A DNA stretch of 7,120 nucleotides, from assembly GCA_937975745.1 (NCBI GenBank), contig CALJUK010000254.1:1-7120 (forward strand), in the 5' to 3' direction. Positions 1 to 6,750 of the stretch are shown here, piece after piece (the stretch's first letter is position 1; the number at the start of each line of letters is the position of its first letter). The stretch is from an uncultured Planctomycetaceae bacterium. Its GTDB lineage: Bacteria; Planctomycetota; Planctomycetia; Planctomycetales; Planctomycetaceae. A program made the position numbers and the translations under genes. The notes under the pieces are model-generated. The model made no database searches and was not told the DNA's origin. It saw only the letters and a program-made list of their open reading frames with translations.

Positions 1-1
1 G

Positions 2-1468
2 TTCGGGTTCGTGGCGCTGCTCATCGGACGGAGTGCTTTTCTGGAACGAGCGGCCGATCCTACGGCCAACTCGGTCGGCATGTGCCTCGTGGTGTTTGTG
101 ATCTGGTGCTATTGGAAGCATCTCGAACGTCCCCGCGATTGGGTGAGTTGGCCTCTCCTGGGAGCGGGTATTCTGCTGGGTTTTTGCCTGCTGGCTGCCG
201 GACCGTTGGCGGGCGTCGTCGTTCTGATCCTGCTGCTGCATGCGGCAGTGTGCGGCTGGAGGCCATCCAAGGGAATCCGAACCCGTTCCGAATCTCGCCT
301 TGCCATTCGTAGTGTCCTCCTCGCGTTGGCGGCCGTTGCCATCATGTCGCTGACTGCGATCGCTGTCGGTGGCTGGTGGATTCTCATGCATGCCTACCAG
401 GAAGGTGGCGACTTCTGGAGAGTGTGGTTGACCGGCTATCTGCCGGCATCAGGCGGGCAACCGTTGCCCACCGCCAGTGGGACACTGATCGCAAGTGTCG
501 GTGCCTCTCAGGCCGCGGCGGTCCAATCCGACTTTCCAATCAAGCTCGGCGTAATCGGAGTCCTCGCGATCTACGGACTGTGGTGCGCCTTTCGGGACAC
601 CGTCTGGCCCAAGCGGGGGGAGAACTCCGCAAAGATCGATCACTTCCGCGACGGGGCGATCCTGCTGGTGTGGGGGCTAACCGCAGGCATCGTCTGGATC
701 GTGGGGAAGCTCGGATTGGATCAGTCCCTGTATGCGGGAATCTGGCTGCAATTCATGTTGATTCCTGGCATCTGCCTGGCAGCTCGCACCCTCGACGAGA
801 TGACCCTACGAAGTATCGGCCTCGTGTCGACCCTTTTTCTGGTTGTCCTGGCCGCTTCCGTGTCGATCTGGTCTTTCCGAACGTCATTCGGGTTGGCCAT
901 CGGCCTGCTTCTGCTGGGAACACTGTCCGCAGCGATCGCTGGCTTGCGGCTGTCGCAGCAGTCGGAAGTGGTTCGCCGTTCGGTCCTGACGACCATCCTG
1001 TTGCTGATTGTCGGAACGAACGTCCTCTGGGGGCTGGCGGACGTCACGAGTGGAAGTACCGAACCGAGTGAAGCGATGAGATTTCGCCGCCAGATTCATG
1101 TGGTCGACTCCGCGAAGTCTTGCACCCTGGTGGCAGACCTGTCGCCACCAACGCGGCTGATTTATGTGCTCCGGAGCACCTGGCCGATGGCCAAGTTGCG
1201 TGTTCTCAAAAGGGACGAAGCGGTCCTGGCGGGCGTGACACTCGATCCTCAGGCGGCATTCGACGGAGAGCACGTTATTGTCGAGTGGAATCCAGGCGAA
1301 TTCCTGTTGCGAAACCTGCAGGCGCAGGGGATTGCGCTCGAACCAATTGGCTCGCCCCAATTCTTGGATGGGCACGAACTACGAGCCTATCGGATGGTCC
1401 CCGCCAGGCGGCATCGGATGGGCTTCCAGTCTGCCGTTCAACACCGATCACTCGCAGCCGCGGAGTGA
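2..1468 (+). CDS. Membrane glycosyltransferase-like protein (GT-C / family 39-like), 3' part only
   Basis: The frame is open to the left edge (Phe-Gly-Phe precedes a GTG at 11), so this is most likely the C-terminal part of a longer gene; residue numbers below count from that GTG. Visible are about nine hydrophobic segments, near residues 20-36, 47-64, 66-81, 100-123, 177-194, 214-232, 242-258, 268-288 and 292-345 (the last probably two helices). A soluble C-terminal domain of about 135 residues follows, with alternating strand and helix character. This layout, many helices followed by a small extracytoplasmic domain, is typical of lipid-linked sugar transferases of the ArnT/PMT class. The segment around LERAADPTANS resembles the stretch before a transmembrane helix in family 39 enzymes. 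The catalytic N-terminal loop with its acidic residues lies outside the window, so activity cannot be judged. It ends at TGA 1466-1468, inside the 3' end of the convergent peptidase gene. An O-antigen-ligase-like or unclassified membrane protein is the main alternative. Confidence 0.55.
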   Translation, partial: FGFVALLIGRSAFLERAADPTANSVGMCLVVFVIWCYWKHLERPRDWVSWPLLGAGILLGFCLLAAGPLAGVVVLILLLHAAVCGWRPSKGIRTRSESRLAIRSVLLALAAVAIMSLTAIAVGGWWILMHAYQEGGDFWRVWLTGYLPASGGQPLPTASGTLIASVGASQAAAVQSDFPIKLGVIGVLAIYGLWCAFRDTVWPKRGENSAKIDHFRDGAILLVWGLTAGIVWIVGKLGLDQSLYAGIWLQFMLIPGICLAARTLDEMTLRSIGLVSTLFLVVLAASVSIWSFRTSFGLAIGLLLLGTLSAAIAGLRLSQQSEVVRRSVLTTILLLIVGTNVLWGLADVTSGSTEPSEAMRFRRQIHVVDSAKSCTLVADLSPPTRLIYVLRSTWPMAKLRVLKRDEAVLAGVTLDPQAAFDGEHVIVEWNPGEFLLRNLQAQGIALEPIGSPQFLDGHELRAYRMVPARRHRMGFQSAVQHRSLAAAE

Positions 1469-3001
1469 AACTCCCGAACCAAACGCGTGCGCAAACCGAG
1501 CATGCGCTTCCCGCGGCTCGCTTTCGAACGGAGCTTGTTCAAACGGATACAGCGGGCGGCGGCGGTGACGAAAATTCAGTTGCGTCATGTCGGCACATGT
1601 CGAACCGGGTGTATTCACCCGCAAGAAACTCGGGCAGACTTCGTCATAGGCGGCTAGCGGGGCATTCACTCCCTTGGCGACCAGGAAGTCGAACTCCTCT
1701 GGCTGCAGATCGCACGAACGCAACTGTTCGAGGCTGAACGGGACCATTCGACGCGTCGTCAGCATGATGCTGATCCCGCTGTCAGTCTCGACGACTGCTG
1801 TGGGTCCCTGGTCGAATTCCGTCATTCCTCCGTGTCGCGGTTTCTCTTCTCGAAATTTCCCTTCGTGGAGACTCCGTACGGTCACAGTGCACGCGCAGGG
1901 ACGGCCATGTTGCGTGTCGACGTGCCCGCCCATCTCAAGAGTCAGCGTTGCACCCGCGCCGGCTTCGATTGCCAGTTGGACCGCATGCGGATCGAAGAGA
2001 CAGACGAACGACTTGCCCCGTTGCCGTGACAGTAATTCTTGCAGAATGAACGTCCCGTCCGCAGCCGAGCCCCCTCCCACGTTGTCCCCCATGTCGAGCA
2101 GACAGACTGGCTTGGGAAGGCTTTCGGCACGGTCGATTGCTTCGGCGACACCGAGCAAATGCGCCGGAAGATCGGCTGGTGATTGCCACAGTCGATTCGC
2201 GAGTACTGCCGCCCGTTCGAGCGCCTGTTCTGGGTGATGATCGGTGATGACAATTGTAGCCGTCCCCAACTCGGCCACGTCGGCGTATGGGAATCCCAGG
2301 ACAATGCTGTTGGACAGGAGGCCCGGTTCCGTGAGCATGTTGTCGGCCGCGTCATAATGCGGTTTCAGGTGTGGCTCGCTTGTGGCCTGCCGTTGGATAC
2401 TGATCGCCAGCGGCGGAAAGACGGCAGCCATGGTTGGGCGGACATCATTGCGAAGGGTCCGCAGCAGCAGTTCTGCCGCTTCAATACCGCGGGCTCGCTG
2501 ATCCAAATGAGGGTTACTCCGGTAGGCAATCAGCGCCGATGTGCTCTCGACCATCAACGGAGACAGGTTCGCGTGCGGATCAATCGTTCCCACGATGGGG
2601 ACATGCATTGGCAGAGCCTGACGGACACGATGCAGCCATTGGCCATCCGCATCAGGATAGTCCTCGCTGACAGTCGCACCATGCGGTGCCACGAGCAATC
2701 CATCGAGATCCCCCGCGGCGGCTAACTCCGTCAGCAGTTGATTCACCAGCCGCGTGAAGGTCGCCGCCGTGATTGTTCCCGACGGCAATGCCCGCGCAGC
2801 GAAAATTGGCACCGCTTCGACCGTCTCACCGGCGGCATCCAGTCCGGCCAGAAAACCACCAATTTCGTGGTGCGCATCAGCAAATGCGGGACGTATGCTG
2901 TTCCCCGTCAATAGAACGGCCGACCGGAACGAATCCAGTGTCGTTGGCTGAGGCACAAACGTGTTCGACTCGTGGAGCAGTCCAATGATTCCGACGCGCA
3001 T
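1448..3001 (-). CDS. M81 family metallopeptidase (MlrC-like)
   Basis: A 517-residue protein, the usual length for the family. M81 is named after MlrC, the zinc peptidase that hydrolyses linearised microcystin, but most members sit in genomes with no microcystin pathway and their substrates are unknown. Visible landmarks in order: HESNTF (10-15); APHGA (105-109); a DPHANL segment (141-146) followed by NPHLD (164-168), giving D141, H143 and H165 in the Asp-x-His...His arrangement expected of the zinc site; the MlrC C-terminal domain signature DMGDNVGGGSAADGT (303-317); MLTTRR (413-418); KGVNAPLAAY (443-452); and RRRPLYPFE (480-488). E11 of HESNTF is a candidate fourth ligand. About 30 residues follow the usual end of the family and look like a variable tail. 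The ATG at 3001 was chosen because AAGGAG lies 7 bases upstream and family similarity begins at MRVGIIG; the longer frame from 3097 adds 32 unlikely residues. No signal peptide is seen, so it is probably cytoplasmic. It is divergent from the aldolase operon and overlaps the membrane protein gene by 21 bp at the 3' ends. Confidence 0.93.
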   Translation of the reverse strand: MRVGIIGLLHESNTFVPQPTTLDSFRSAVLLTGNSIRPAFADAHHEIGGFLAGLDAAGETVEAVPIFAARALPSGTITAATFTRLVNQLLTELAAAGDLDGLLVAPHGATVSEDYPDADGQWLHRVRQALPMHVPIVGTIDPHANLSPLMVESTSALIAYRSNPHLDQRARGIEAAELLLRTLRNDVRPTMAAVFPPLAISIQRQATSEPHLKPHYDAADNMLTEPGLLSNSIVLGFPYADVAELGTATIVITDHHPEQALERAAVLANRLWQSPADLPAHLLGVAEAIDRAESLPKPVCLLDMGDNVGGGSAADGTFILQELLSRQRGKSFVCLFDPHAVQLAIEAGAGATLTLEMGGHVDTQHGRPCACTVTVRSLHEGKFREEKPRHGGMTEFDQGPTAVVETDSGISIMLTTRRMVPFSLEQLRSCDLQPEEFDFLVAKGVNAPLAAYDEVCPSFLRVNTPGSTCADMTQLNFRHRRRPLYPFEQAPFESEPREAHARFAHAFGSGVSLRGCE

Positions 3002-3008
3002 GTGATCA

Positions 3009-3014
3009 CTCCTT
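3009..3014 (-). promoter_or_regulatory. Strong Shine-Dalgarno of the M81 peptidase gene
   Basis: The minus strand reads AAGGAG followed by 7 bases and then ATG at 3001. This near-consensus site decides the start against the upstream in-frame ATG at 3097. The spacer contains the 8-bp palindrome GTGATCAC (3002-3009), which touches the ribosome site. Confidence 0.8.
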
Positions 3015-3130
3015 ACAAAAGCGGGCCGCCGAATCGGACCGTCAAGAACTGCCTGAGAGGGACAAGGAACGAAAACAAACGCAGAATCATCCGGCAAAGG
3101 TACGCAACATTCCTCACAAGATAGCCACTT

Positions 3131-3142
3131 ACGATCGATCGT
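3131..3142. promoter_or_regulatory. Perfect 12-bp palindrome ACGATCGATCGT, candidate operator
   Basis: The 12 bases read identically on both strands. The site lies about 130 bp from the peptidase start and 103 bp from the aldolase start, where a regulator of both transcripts could bind. One such palindrome in a region this size is not very unlikely by chance (about 6 percent for random sequence), and no regulator gene is present in the window, so the operator role is inference. Confidence 0.3.
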
Positions 3143-3244
3143 GAAATCCGTTAGCTTGGTAGCGATTGCTTTTGACGTGCAATAACGGCCGAAGCCGATC
3201 CTGCCTGTTCATTTCCCGCCCCTGTCTGACAAAGGAACTCGCTG

Positions 3245-3913
3245 ATGCCGCAGGACCGTCCACCCGAAATTACTCTCCCCATGATGCGCGACTGCTTTTA
3301 CTCTGCGGTCGTGTGTGATGCGCTGGACGGGTTGGGACACACGAATCAGTCACCAAGGAAGTCTCTGCCGCCGTTGACGGTCGATACCGTCCTGATCGGT
3401 CGTTGCCGAACCACGCTCTGGGCGGACATGTTCCATAAGGACCCTTATCCGTACGAGCTGGAACTGAATGCCGTCGACAACTGCCAGCCCGATGACGTCC
3501 TGATCTGTGCCGCAGGCGGATCAAACCGGTCTGGGATCTGGGGAGAGCTTCTTTCGACGGCAGCGAGCAACAGCGGCTGCGTGGGCGCCGTCATCGACGG
3601 TATGGTGCGGGACGTGGCCAAGATGAAACAGCTTCCGTTCCCTGTGTTCGCGCTGGGAACGAACGTCTACGACAGTGCCAATCGGCAGCGGGTCATCGAT
3701 CTGGATGTGCCTGTCGAGATCGATGGTGTCCGGTTCTGCCCGGGCGATCTGGTGATCGCCGACATCGATGGAGTCGTCGTGATCCCGCAAGAGATCGAAG
3801 CAGAGACGATTGCGGCCGCATGGGACAAGGTCCACGCGGAGAATATCACGCGTGACGCAATTCGTCAGGGAATGAAAGCCACCGCAGCCTGGGAGAAATA
3901 TGGTGTCCTCTAA
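3245..3913 (+). CDS. RraA family protein, aldolase/decarboxylase-like
   Basis: A 222-residue protein, close to the usual size. The family includes 4-hydroxy-4-methyl-2-oxoglutarate (HMG) aldolase/oxaloacetate decarboxylase and the RNase E regulator RraA; members are often mislabelled as demethylmenaquinone methyltransferase. Visible: the N-terminal helix with VVCDALDGLG (22-31); the GELLSTAA segment (100-107) that forms part of the active-site loop; GAVIDGMVRD (114-123), whose R122-D123 pair matches the catalytic Arg-Asp of HMG aldolase; FPVFALG (132-138); and CPGDLVIADIDGVVVIP (165-181) near the C-terminus. Keeping the Arg-Asp pair favours a metal-dependent keto-acid aldolase or decarboxylase over a pure RNase E inhibitor. 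Substrate is unknown. AAAGGAA at 3231-3237, about 8 bases before the ATG, supports the start. It has no signal peptide and is probably cytoplasmic. It is first in an operon, and its last 14 bases overlap the next gene, suggesting coupled translation. Confidence 0.9.
   Translation: MPQDRPPEITLPMMRDCFYSAVVCDALDGLGHTNQSPRKSLPPLTVDTVLIGRCRTTLWADMFHKDPYPYELELNAVDNCQPDDVLICAAGGSNRSGIWGELLSTAASNSGCVGAVIDGMVRDVAKMKQLPFPVFALGTNVYDSANRQRVIDLDVPVEIDGVRFCPGDLVIADIDGVVVIPQEIEAETIAAAWDKVHAENITRDAIRQGMKATAAWEKYGVL
3892..3895 (+). promoter_or_regulatory. Ribosome binding site inside the aldolase gene for the Tat-signal protein
   Basis: GGAG lies within the last codons of the aldolase gene and ends 4 bases before ATG 3900. 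Spacing is short but workable. The alternative in-frame ATGs at 3972 and 3993 have no recognisable site before them, so this supports the upstream start. Confidence 0.5.
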
Positions 3914-5273
3914 TCAATACGAAGCCCACAGAAACGATGCTGCTGTCGACCCGCTTCTGGGCGTCGGCTCCATGACCAACCACACCTCTTCAATGACGCG
4001 GCGTGAAGCGGTCAGCTCGTTGGCGACACTTACCGGCGCCGCCGCGATGGGAACTGCTTTGGCAAGTTCGCTACGGCCCCACCCGGTCCGGGCCGCAGCC
4101 AGCGAAATCAAACCAAAACGCGTGGCGGGTATCGCCACGGTCTATTTCCCAGGTTCGCACTGTGACGTCATTTTCGGCAAAATTCTTGAAGGCTGGAAGC
4201 AAACTGGAGGCCCGGGGCCGGCGCTCGAACTAACCGGACTCTATTTCGACCAGTTCCCCAAAGACGACATCGGCCGCGAGATGGCGCGAAAGCATGGCGT
4301 AAGAATCTATGACACCATCGAAGGGGCAATCACACAGGGAACGGGTGATGTCGCCGTGGAGGCCATCATTTGCATTGGTGAGCACGGCGATTACCCTCAC
4401 AACGATCTAGGGCAGGATCTGTATCCGCGGAAACGCTTCCTGTCGGAGATTGCCGCCACGCTGGAGAAGTGCGGGACGATTGTGCCTGTCTTCAACGACA
4501 AGCACATCGCGACGACCTGGGAAGATGCCAAGTGGAGCTACGACCGCATGCGTGCGTTGAAAGTTCCGTTTCTGGCGGGCTCGTCGCTCCCTCTCACGTT
4601 TCGAAAGCCCGATCTCGACATCCCCATGGGGGCACCGATCGAAGAGCTCGTCGGCTTCGGTTATGGAGAGTTCGACCGCTATGGTTTCCACGCATTAGAA
4701 TGTTTCCAGACAATCGCCGAACGGCGACGTGGTGCCGAATCTGGTGTCGAATGGGTGCAGTGCTTCTCGGGAGACGAGATGTGGCAGGCAATCGACGACG
4801 GTTTGGTCTCCCGCGAGCTGGTGGAAGCCGCCGCTCGAATCGTTCCGAACAACGGTCGGGAATTACGGAAGGCTGTCAAATTCGACAACTCCGGCATTCT
4901 CTGCTTCCGGTATCGGGACGGTGTTCGCGGTGCCGTCTGCATGTTCAATGGGTATGCCACCGGAACGGCCGTTGCCTTTCGAACCAAGGGAGGCAAGACG
5001 TCCGCGCTGCAGATCGAAGAGCGGACCGAGCCTCGCTTCCCACATTTCGCTTATCTGACGAAGGCCATCGAACGGATGGTCCACACCGGCAAGTCTCCGT
5101 ATCCGGCTGAGCGAACGCTCCTGACCGGCGGGATTCTCGACCGAGCATTGCATTCCCGTTACCAAGGTGGCAAGCGAATTGACACGCCGGAACTCGCAAT
5201 CGCGTACCAGCCAGTGGACTATCCACACGCGCCGCATACAGACTTGTCGGCAGACCCGACAGCCCCCTTTTAG
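3900..5273 (+). CDS. Tat-signal protein, divergent Gfo/Idh/MocA-like, function unknown
   Basis: A 457-residue protein from ATG 3900. A twin-arginine signal lies at residues 32-66: TRRE (33-36), a hydrophobic Ala/Gly/Leu stretch (41-57) and a likely cleavage site near VRAAA (63-67), so export in folded form is expected. The mature part follows the order of a Gfo/Idh/MocA oxidoreductase. VEAIICIGEHGDYPHN (153-168) sits where family members have their 'VDAVVIAT' strand and loop. VPVFNDKHIATTWEDAKW (195-212) matches the EKP motif region, but as D200-K201-H202. VPFLAGSSLPLTFR (222-235) matches the next strand and Arg. FHALECFQTIAERR (263-276) matches the long mid-domain helix. TKAIERMVHTGKSPYP (387-402) to GGKRIDTPEL (423-432) matches the usual C-terminal helices. 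No GxGxxG loop is visible in the first strand (RVAGIATVYFPGSH, 74-87). Starts at M25 (3972) or M32 (3993) would give a more normal signal length. It is second in the operon. Homology to Gfo/Idh is my inference from motif order. Confidence 0.75.
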   Translation: MVSSNQYEAHRNDAAVDPLLGVGSMTNHTSSMTRREAVSSLATLTGAAAMGTALASSLRPHPVRAAASEIKPKRVAGIATVYFPGSHCDVIFGKILEGWKQTGGPGPALELTGLYFDQFPKDDIGREMARKHGVRIYDTIEGAITQGTGDVAVEAIICIGEHGDYPHNDLGQDLYPRKRFLSEIAATLEKCGTIVPVFNDKHIATTWEDAKWSYDRMRALKVPFLAGSSLPLTFRKPDLDIPMGAPIEELVGFGYGEFDRYGFHALECFQTIAERRRGAESGVEWVQCFSGDEMWQAIDDGLVSRELVEAAARIVPNNGRELRKAVKFDNSGILCFRYRDGVRGAVCMFNGYATGTAVAFRTKGGKTSALQIEERTEPRFPHFAYLTKAIERMVHTGKSPYPAERTLLTGGILDRALHSRYQGGKRIDTPELAIAYQPVDYPHAPHTDLSADPTAPF

Positions 5274-5278
5274 ACGTT

Positions 5279-5282
5279 GGAG
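5279..5282 (+). promoter_or_regulatory. Ribosome binding site of the pectate lyase gene
   Basis: GGAG ends 7 bases before ATG 5290, in the 16-bp gap after the preceding stop codon. It fixes the lyase start at 5290, directly before a normal signal peptide; the frame is open further upstream to 5167 but would put 41 Arg-rich residues before the signal. Confidence 0.75.
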
Positions 5283-5289
5283 ACGGACC

Positions 5290-6642
5290 ATGTGCGATTC
5301 GGTTCCGCGGTGTTCTCTGCTGTGGTGTTCGTGCGTGGTCTGGTTGTCGGTCTTCGCAGCAGGCTCGAGCGTTCTGGCAAAAGCCCCACCGGCCTTTCCC
5401 GGTGCCGAGGGATTTGGTGCGATGTCCATCGGTGGTCGCGGTGGTCAGGTCCTGGTGGTCACGACGCTTCGTGATTATGTTCCGGGACGCGAGAAAAAAC
5501 TCTCGGGTAGCCTGCGGGCCGCCGTCGATGCGAAGTTCCCTCGAACCATTGTCTTTGCTGTCGCGGGAACGATTGAACTCAAGGGCGAACTCCGCATTGA
5601 CGAACCCTTTGTCACCATAGCCGGACAGTCCGCCCCCGGAGAAGGCATTTGCCTCAGGGGGCGTGGTGTGTCGGTCCGGACTCACGATGTCGTGCTCCGC
5701 TACCTGCGCGTCCGCGTCGGTGATGAAGCCGGTCCCGAGTTTGCGAAGATCGGAAGAACGTTCGAGCCGGACGGCATCTCGATTATCGCACCGGCCACGC
5801 GTGTTGTCGTCGACCACTGCTCTGTCAGCTGGGCCATCGACGAGGTCTTGTCCGTTTCGGGTGCCGGCATCACCGACATCACGGTTCAGCATTGCATCAT
5901 CAGTGAATCGCTCACCGACAGTCTGCACTCCAAGGGGAAGCACGGCTTTGGTTCCCTGTTACGATGCAATGGAGACATCACGTTCCACCACAATTTGTAC
6001 GCGCACCACTCCAGCCGGAGTCCCAGACCCGGCACCTACGGTGACGGCAGCATCCTGCTCGATTTCCGCAACAACGTCCTCTACGACACAATGGGCTATT
6101 CCGGAGCCGACCCCGTCCGGATGAACTACGTTGGCAACTACATCAAGCGGCCGCGGGCTCATATCTTTCAGATCGGTGGGGAAGCAACGCACCTGTATGT
6201 CGCGGGAAACATTCTTGACGGAGACGAGAAACGGACCGCTGACCAGTGGAGTTTGATTTCCCGCGTCAAACCGATCAATCAGCAGGCGCAGCCCTACCCG
6301 GTGGCAACGGTCACGACAACGTCGGCGGCAGAGGCCTACCAGACGATGCTGCAATCCGGCGGTGCCAGTCTGCCGCAACGCGACGCTGTCGACAAACGCG
6401 TCCTCGAACAAGTTCGGCGGGGAACAGGGGAGCTCATTAACTCGCAACGGGACGTCGGAGGCTGGCCCGAACTCAAGCCGGGGAAGCCCGCAGCCGATGC
6501 CGACAACGATGGCATGCCCGACCAGTGGGAGAAAGACCGGAAACTTAATCCCCGTGATCCGCAGGACGCCTCAACCGACAGAGATGGCGACGGCTACACG
6601 AACATCGAAGAGTTTTTGAACTCGATCGCTGTCGCCGATTGA
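5290..6642 (+). CDS. Secreted pectate lyase, polysaccharide lyase family 1-like, with C-terminal Ca-binding loops
   Basis: A 450-residue protein. Residues 1-30 form a Sec signal peptide with hydrophobic core LLWCSCVVWLSVFAA and probable cleavage after VLA (28-30). The mature part starts with FPGAEGFGA (36-44), typical of PL1-type lyases, then GGRGGQVLVVTTL (48-60), SLRAAV (74-79) and TIVFAVAGTIEL (86-97), the first turns of a right-handed beta-helix. Catalytic-region motifs: VDHCSVSWAIDE (174-185), with an acidic residue expected to bind calcium; HHNLYAHHSSRSPRPG (233-248), with the Arg expected to act as base; and DFRNNVLYD (258-266). Residues 402-442 hold two acidic loops: DADNDGMPDQWE (403-414), thrombospondin type 3/dockerin-like, and DRDGDGYTNIEE (430-441), a canonical 12-residue EF-hand loop. 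Such tails are common on planctomycete secreted lyases. The enzyme should cleave polygalacturonate by beta-elimination; the exact glycan is unproven. It is last in the operon, 16 bp after the Tat protein gene. Confidence 0.92.
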   Translation: MCDSVPRCSLLWCSCVVWLSVFAAGSSVLAKAPPAFPGAEGFGAMSIGGRGGQVLVVTTLRDYVPGREKKLSGSLRAAVDAKFPRTIVFAVAGTIELKGELRIDEPFVTIAGQSAPGEGICLRGRGVSVRTHDVVLRYLRVRVGDEAGPEFAKIGRTFEPDGISIIAPATRVVVDHCSVSWAIDEVLSVSGAGITDITVQHCIISESLTDSLHSKGKHGFGSLLRCNGDITFHHNLYAHHSSRSPRPGTYGDGSILLDFRNNVLYDTMGYSGADPVRMNYVGNYIKRPRAHIFQIGGEATHLYVAGNILDGDEKRTADQWSLISRVKPINQQAQPYPVATVTTTSAAEAYQTMLQSGGASLPQRDAVDKRVLEQVRRGTGELINSQRDVGGWPELKPGKPAADADNDGMPDQWEKDRKLNPRDPQDASTDRDGDGYTNIEEFLNSIAVAD

Positions 6643-6750
6643 CGGGCACCGTATAAGAGCCGACGGCTTCGATGGTCGACGGGTGGACGACGCGCGGCTT
6701 GCCGAACGATCCAGCGACGGTCCACCAATCGCGCAATTTCCAGCGGAGTC
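6643..6750. other. Short convergent intergenic gap, no clear terminator
   Basis: This 108-bp gap separates convergent stop codons. I see only weak hairpin potential: a 7-bp inverted repeat, GGTGGAC (6682-6688) with GTCCACC (6720-6726), separated by 31 bases and without a T tract. Neither strand carries a convincing rho-independent terminator. Confidence 0.4.

Larger units (their letters stand above)
3002..3244. promoter_or_regulatory. Divergent intergenic region between the M81 peptidase gene and the aldolase operon
   Basis: This 243-bp gap must hold the promoters of both the minus-strand peptidase and the plus-strand operon. It is more A-rich than the flanking genes, notably at 3060-3082. 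A TTGACG at 3172-3177 could be a -35 box for the operon, but no convincing -10 box lies at the usual distance, so I do not assign promoters. The only clear ordered element is the palindrome at 3131-3142. The shared position suggests common regulation of both transcripts, which is inference. Confidence 0.6.

Noticed and set aside
376..1071. 231-residue plus-strand open frame inside the membrane protein gene
   Set aside because: It is Arg-rich, has no domain, and overlaps a frame with clear transmembrane periodicity; a frame shadow.
3053..3058. CTGAGA upstream of the aldolase operon, reminiscent of the TPP riboswitch core
   Set aside because: The other conserved TPP elements (the ACCCTT/GAACCTGAT part) and the pairing stems are absent nearby, so a six-base match alone has no weight.
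3002..3097. N-terminal extension of the M81 peptidase from ATG 3097
   Set aside because: The extra 32 residues have no family counterpart, while a near-consensus AAGGAG sits 7 bases before the ATG at 3001.
3172..3200. TTGACG as a -35 box for the aldolase operon
   Set aside because: At a 17-base spacer the candidate -10 is CCGATC, a poor match, so no promoter is called.
5167..5289. N-terminal extension of the pectate lyase from ATG 5167
   Set aside because: It would add 41 Arg-rich residues, overlap the Tat protein gene and displace the signal peptide; ATG 5290 has GGAG at 7 bases.
4945..5943. 332-residue minus-strand open frame across the Tat protein and lyase genes
   Set aside because: It is antisense to two well-supported genes, has no recognisable domain, and its composition fits a shadow of high-G+C coding DNA.
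6682..6726. Inverted repeat GGTGGAC...GTCCACC as a bidirectional terminator
   Set aside because: A 7-bp stem with a 31-base loop and no T tract does not meet the pattern of an intrinsic terminator.
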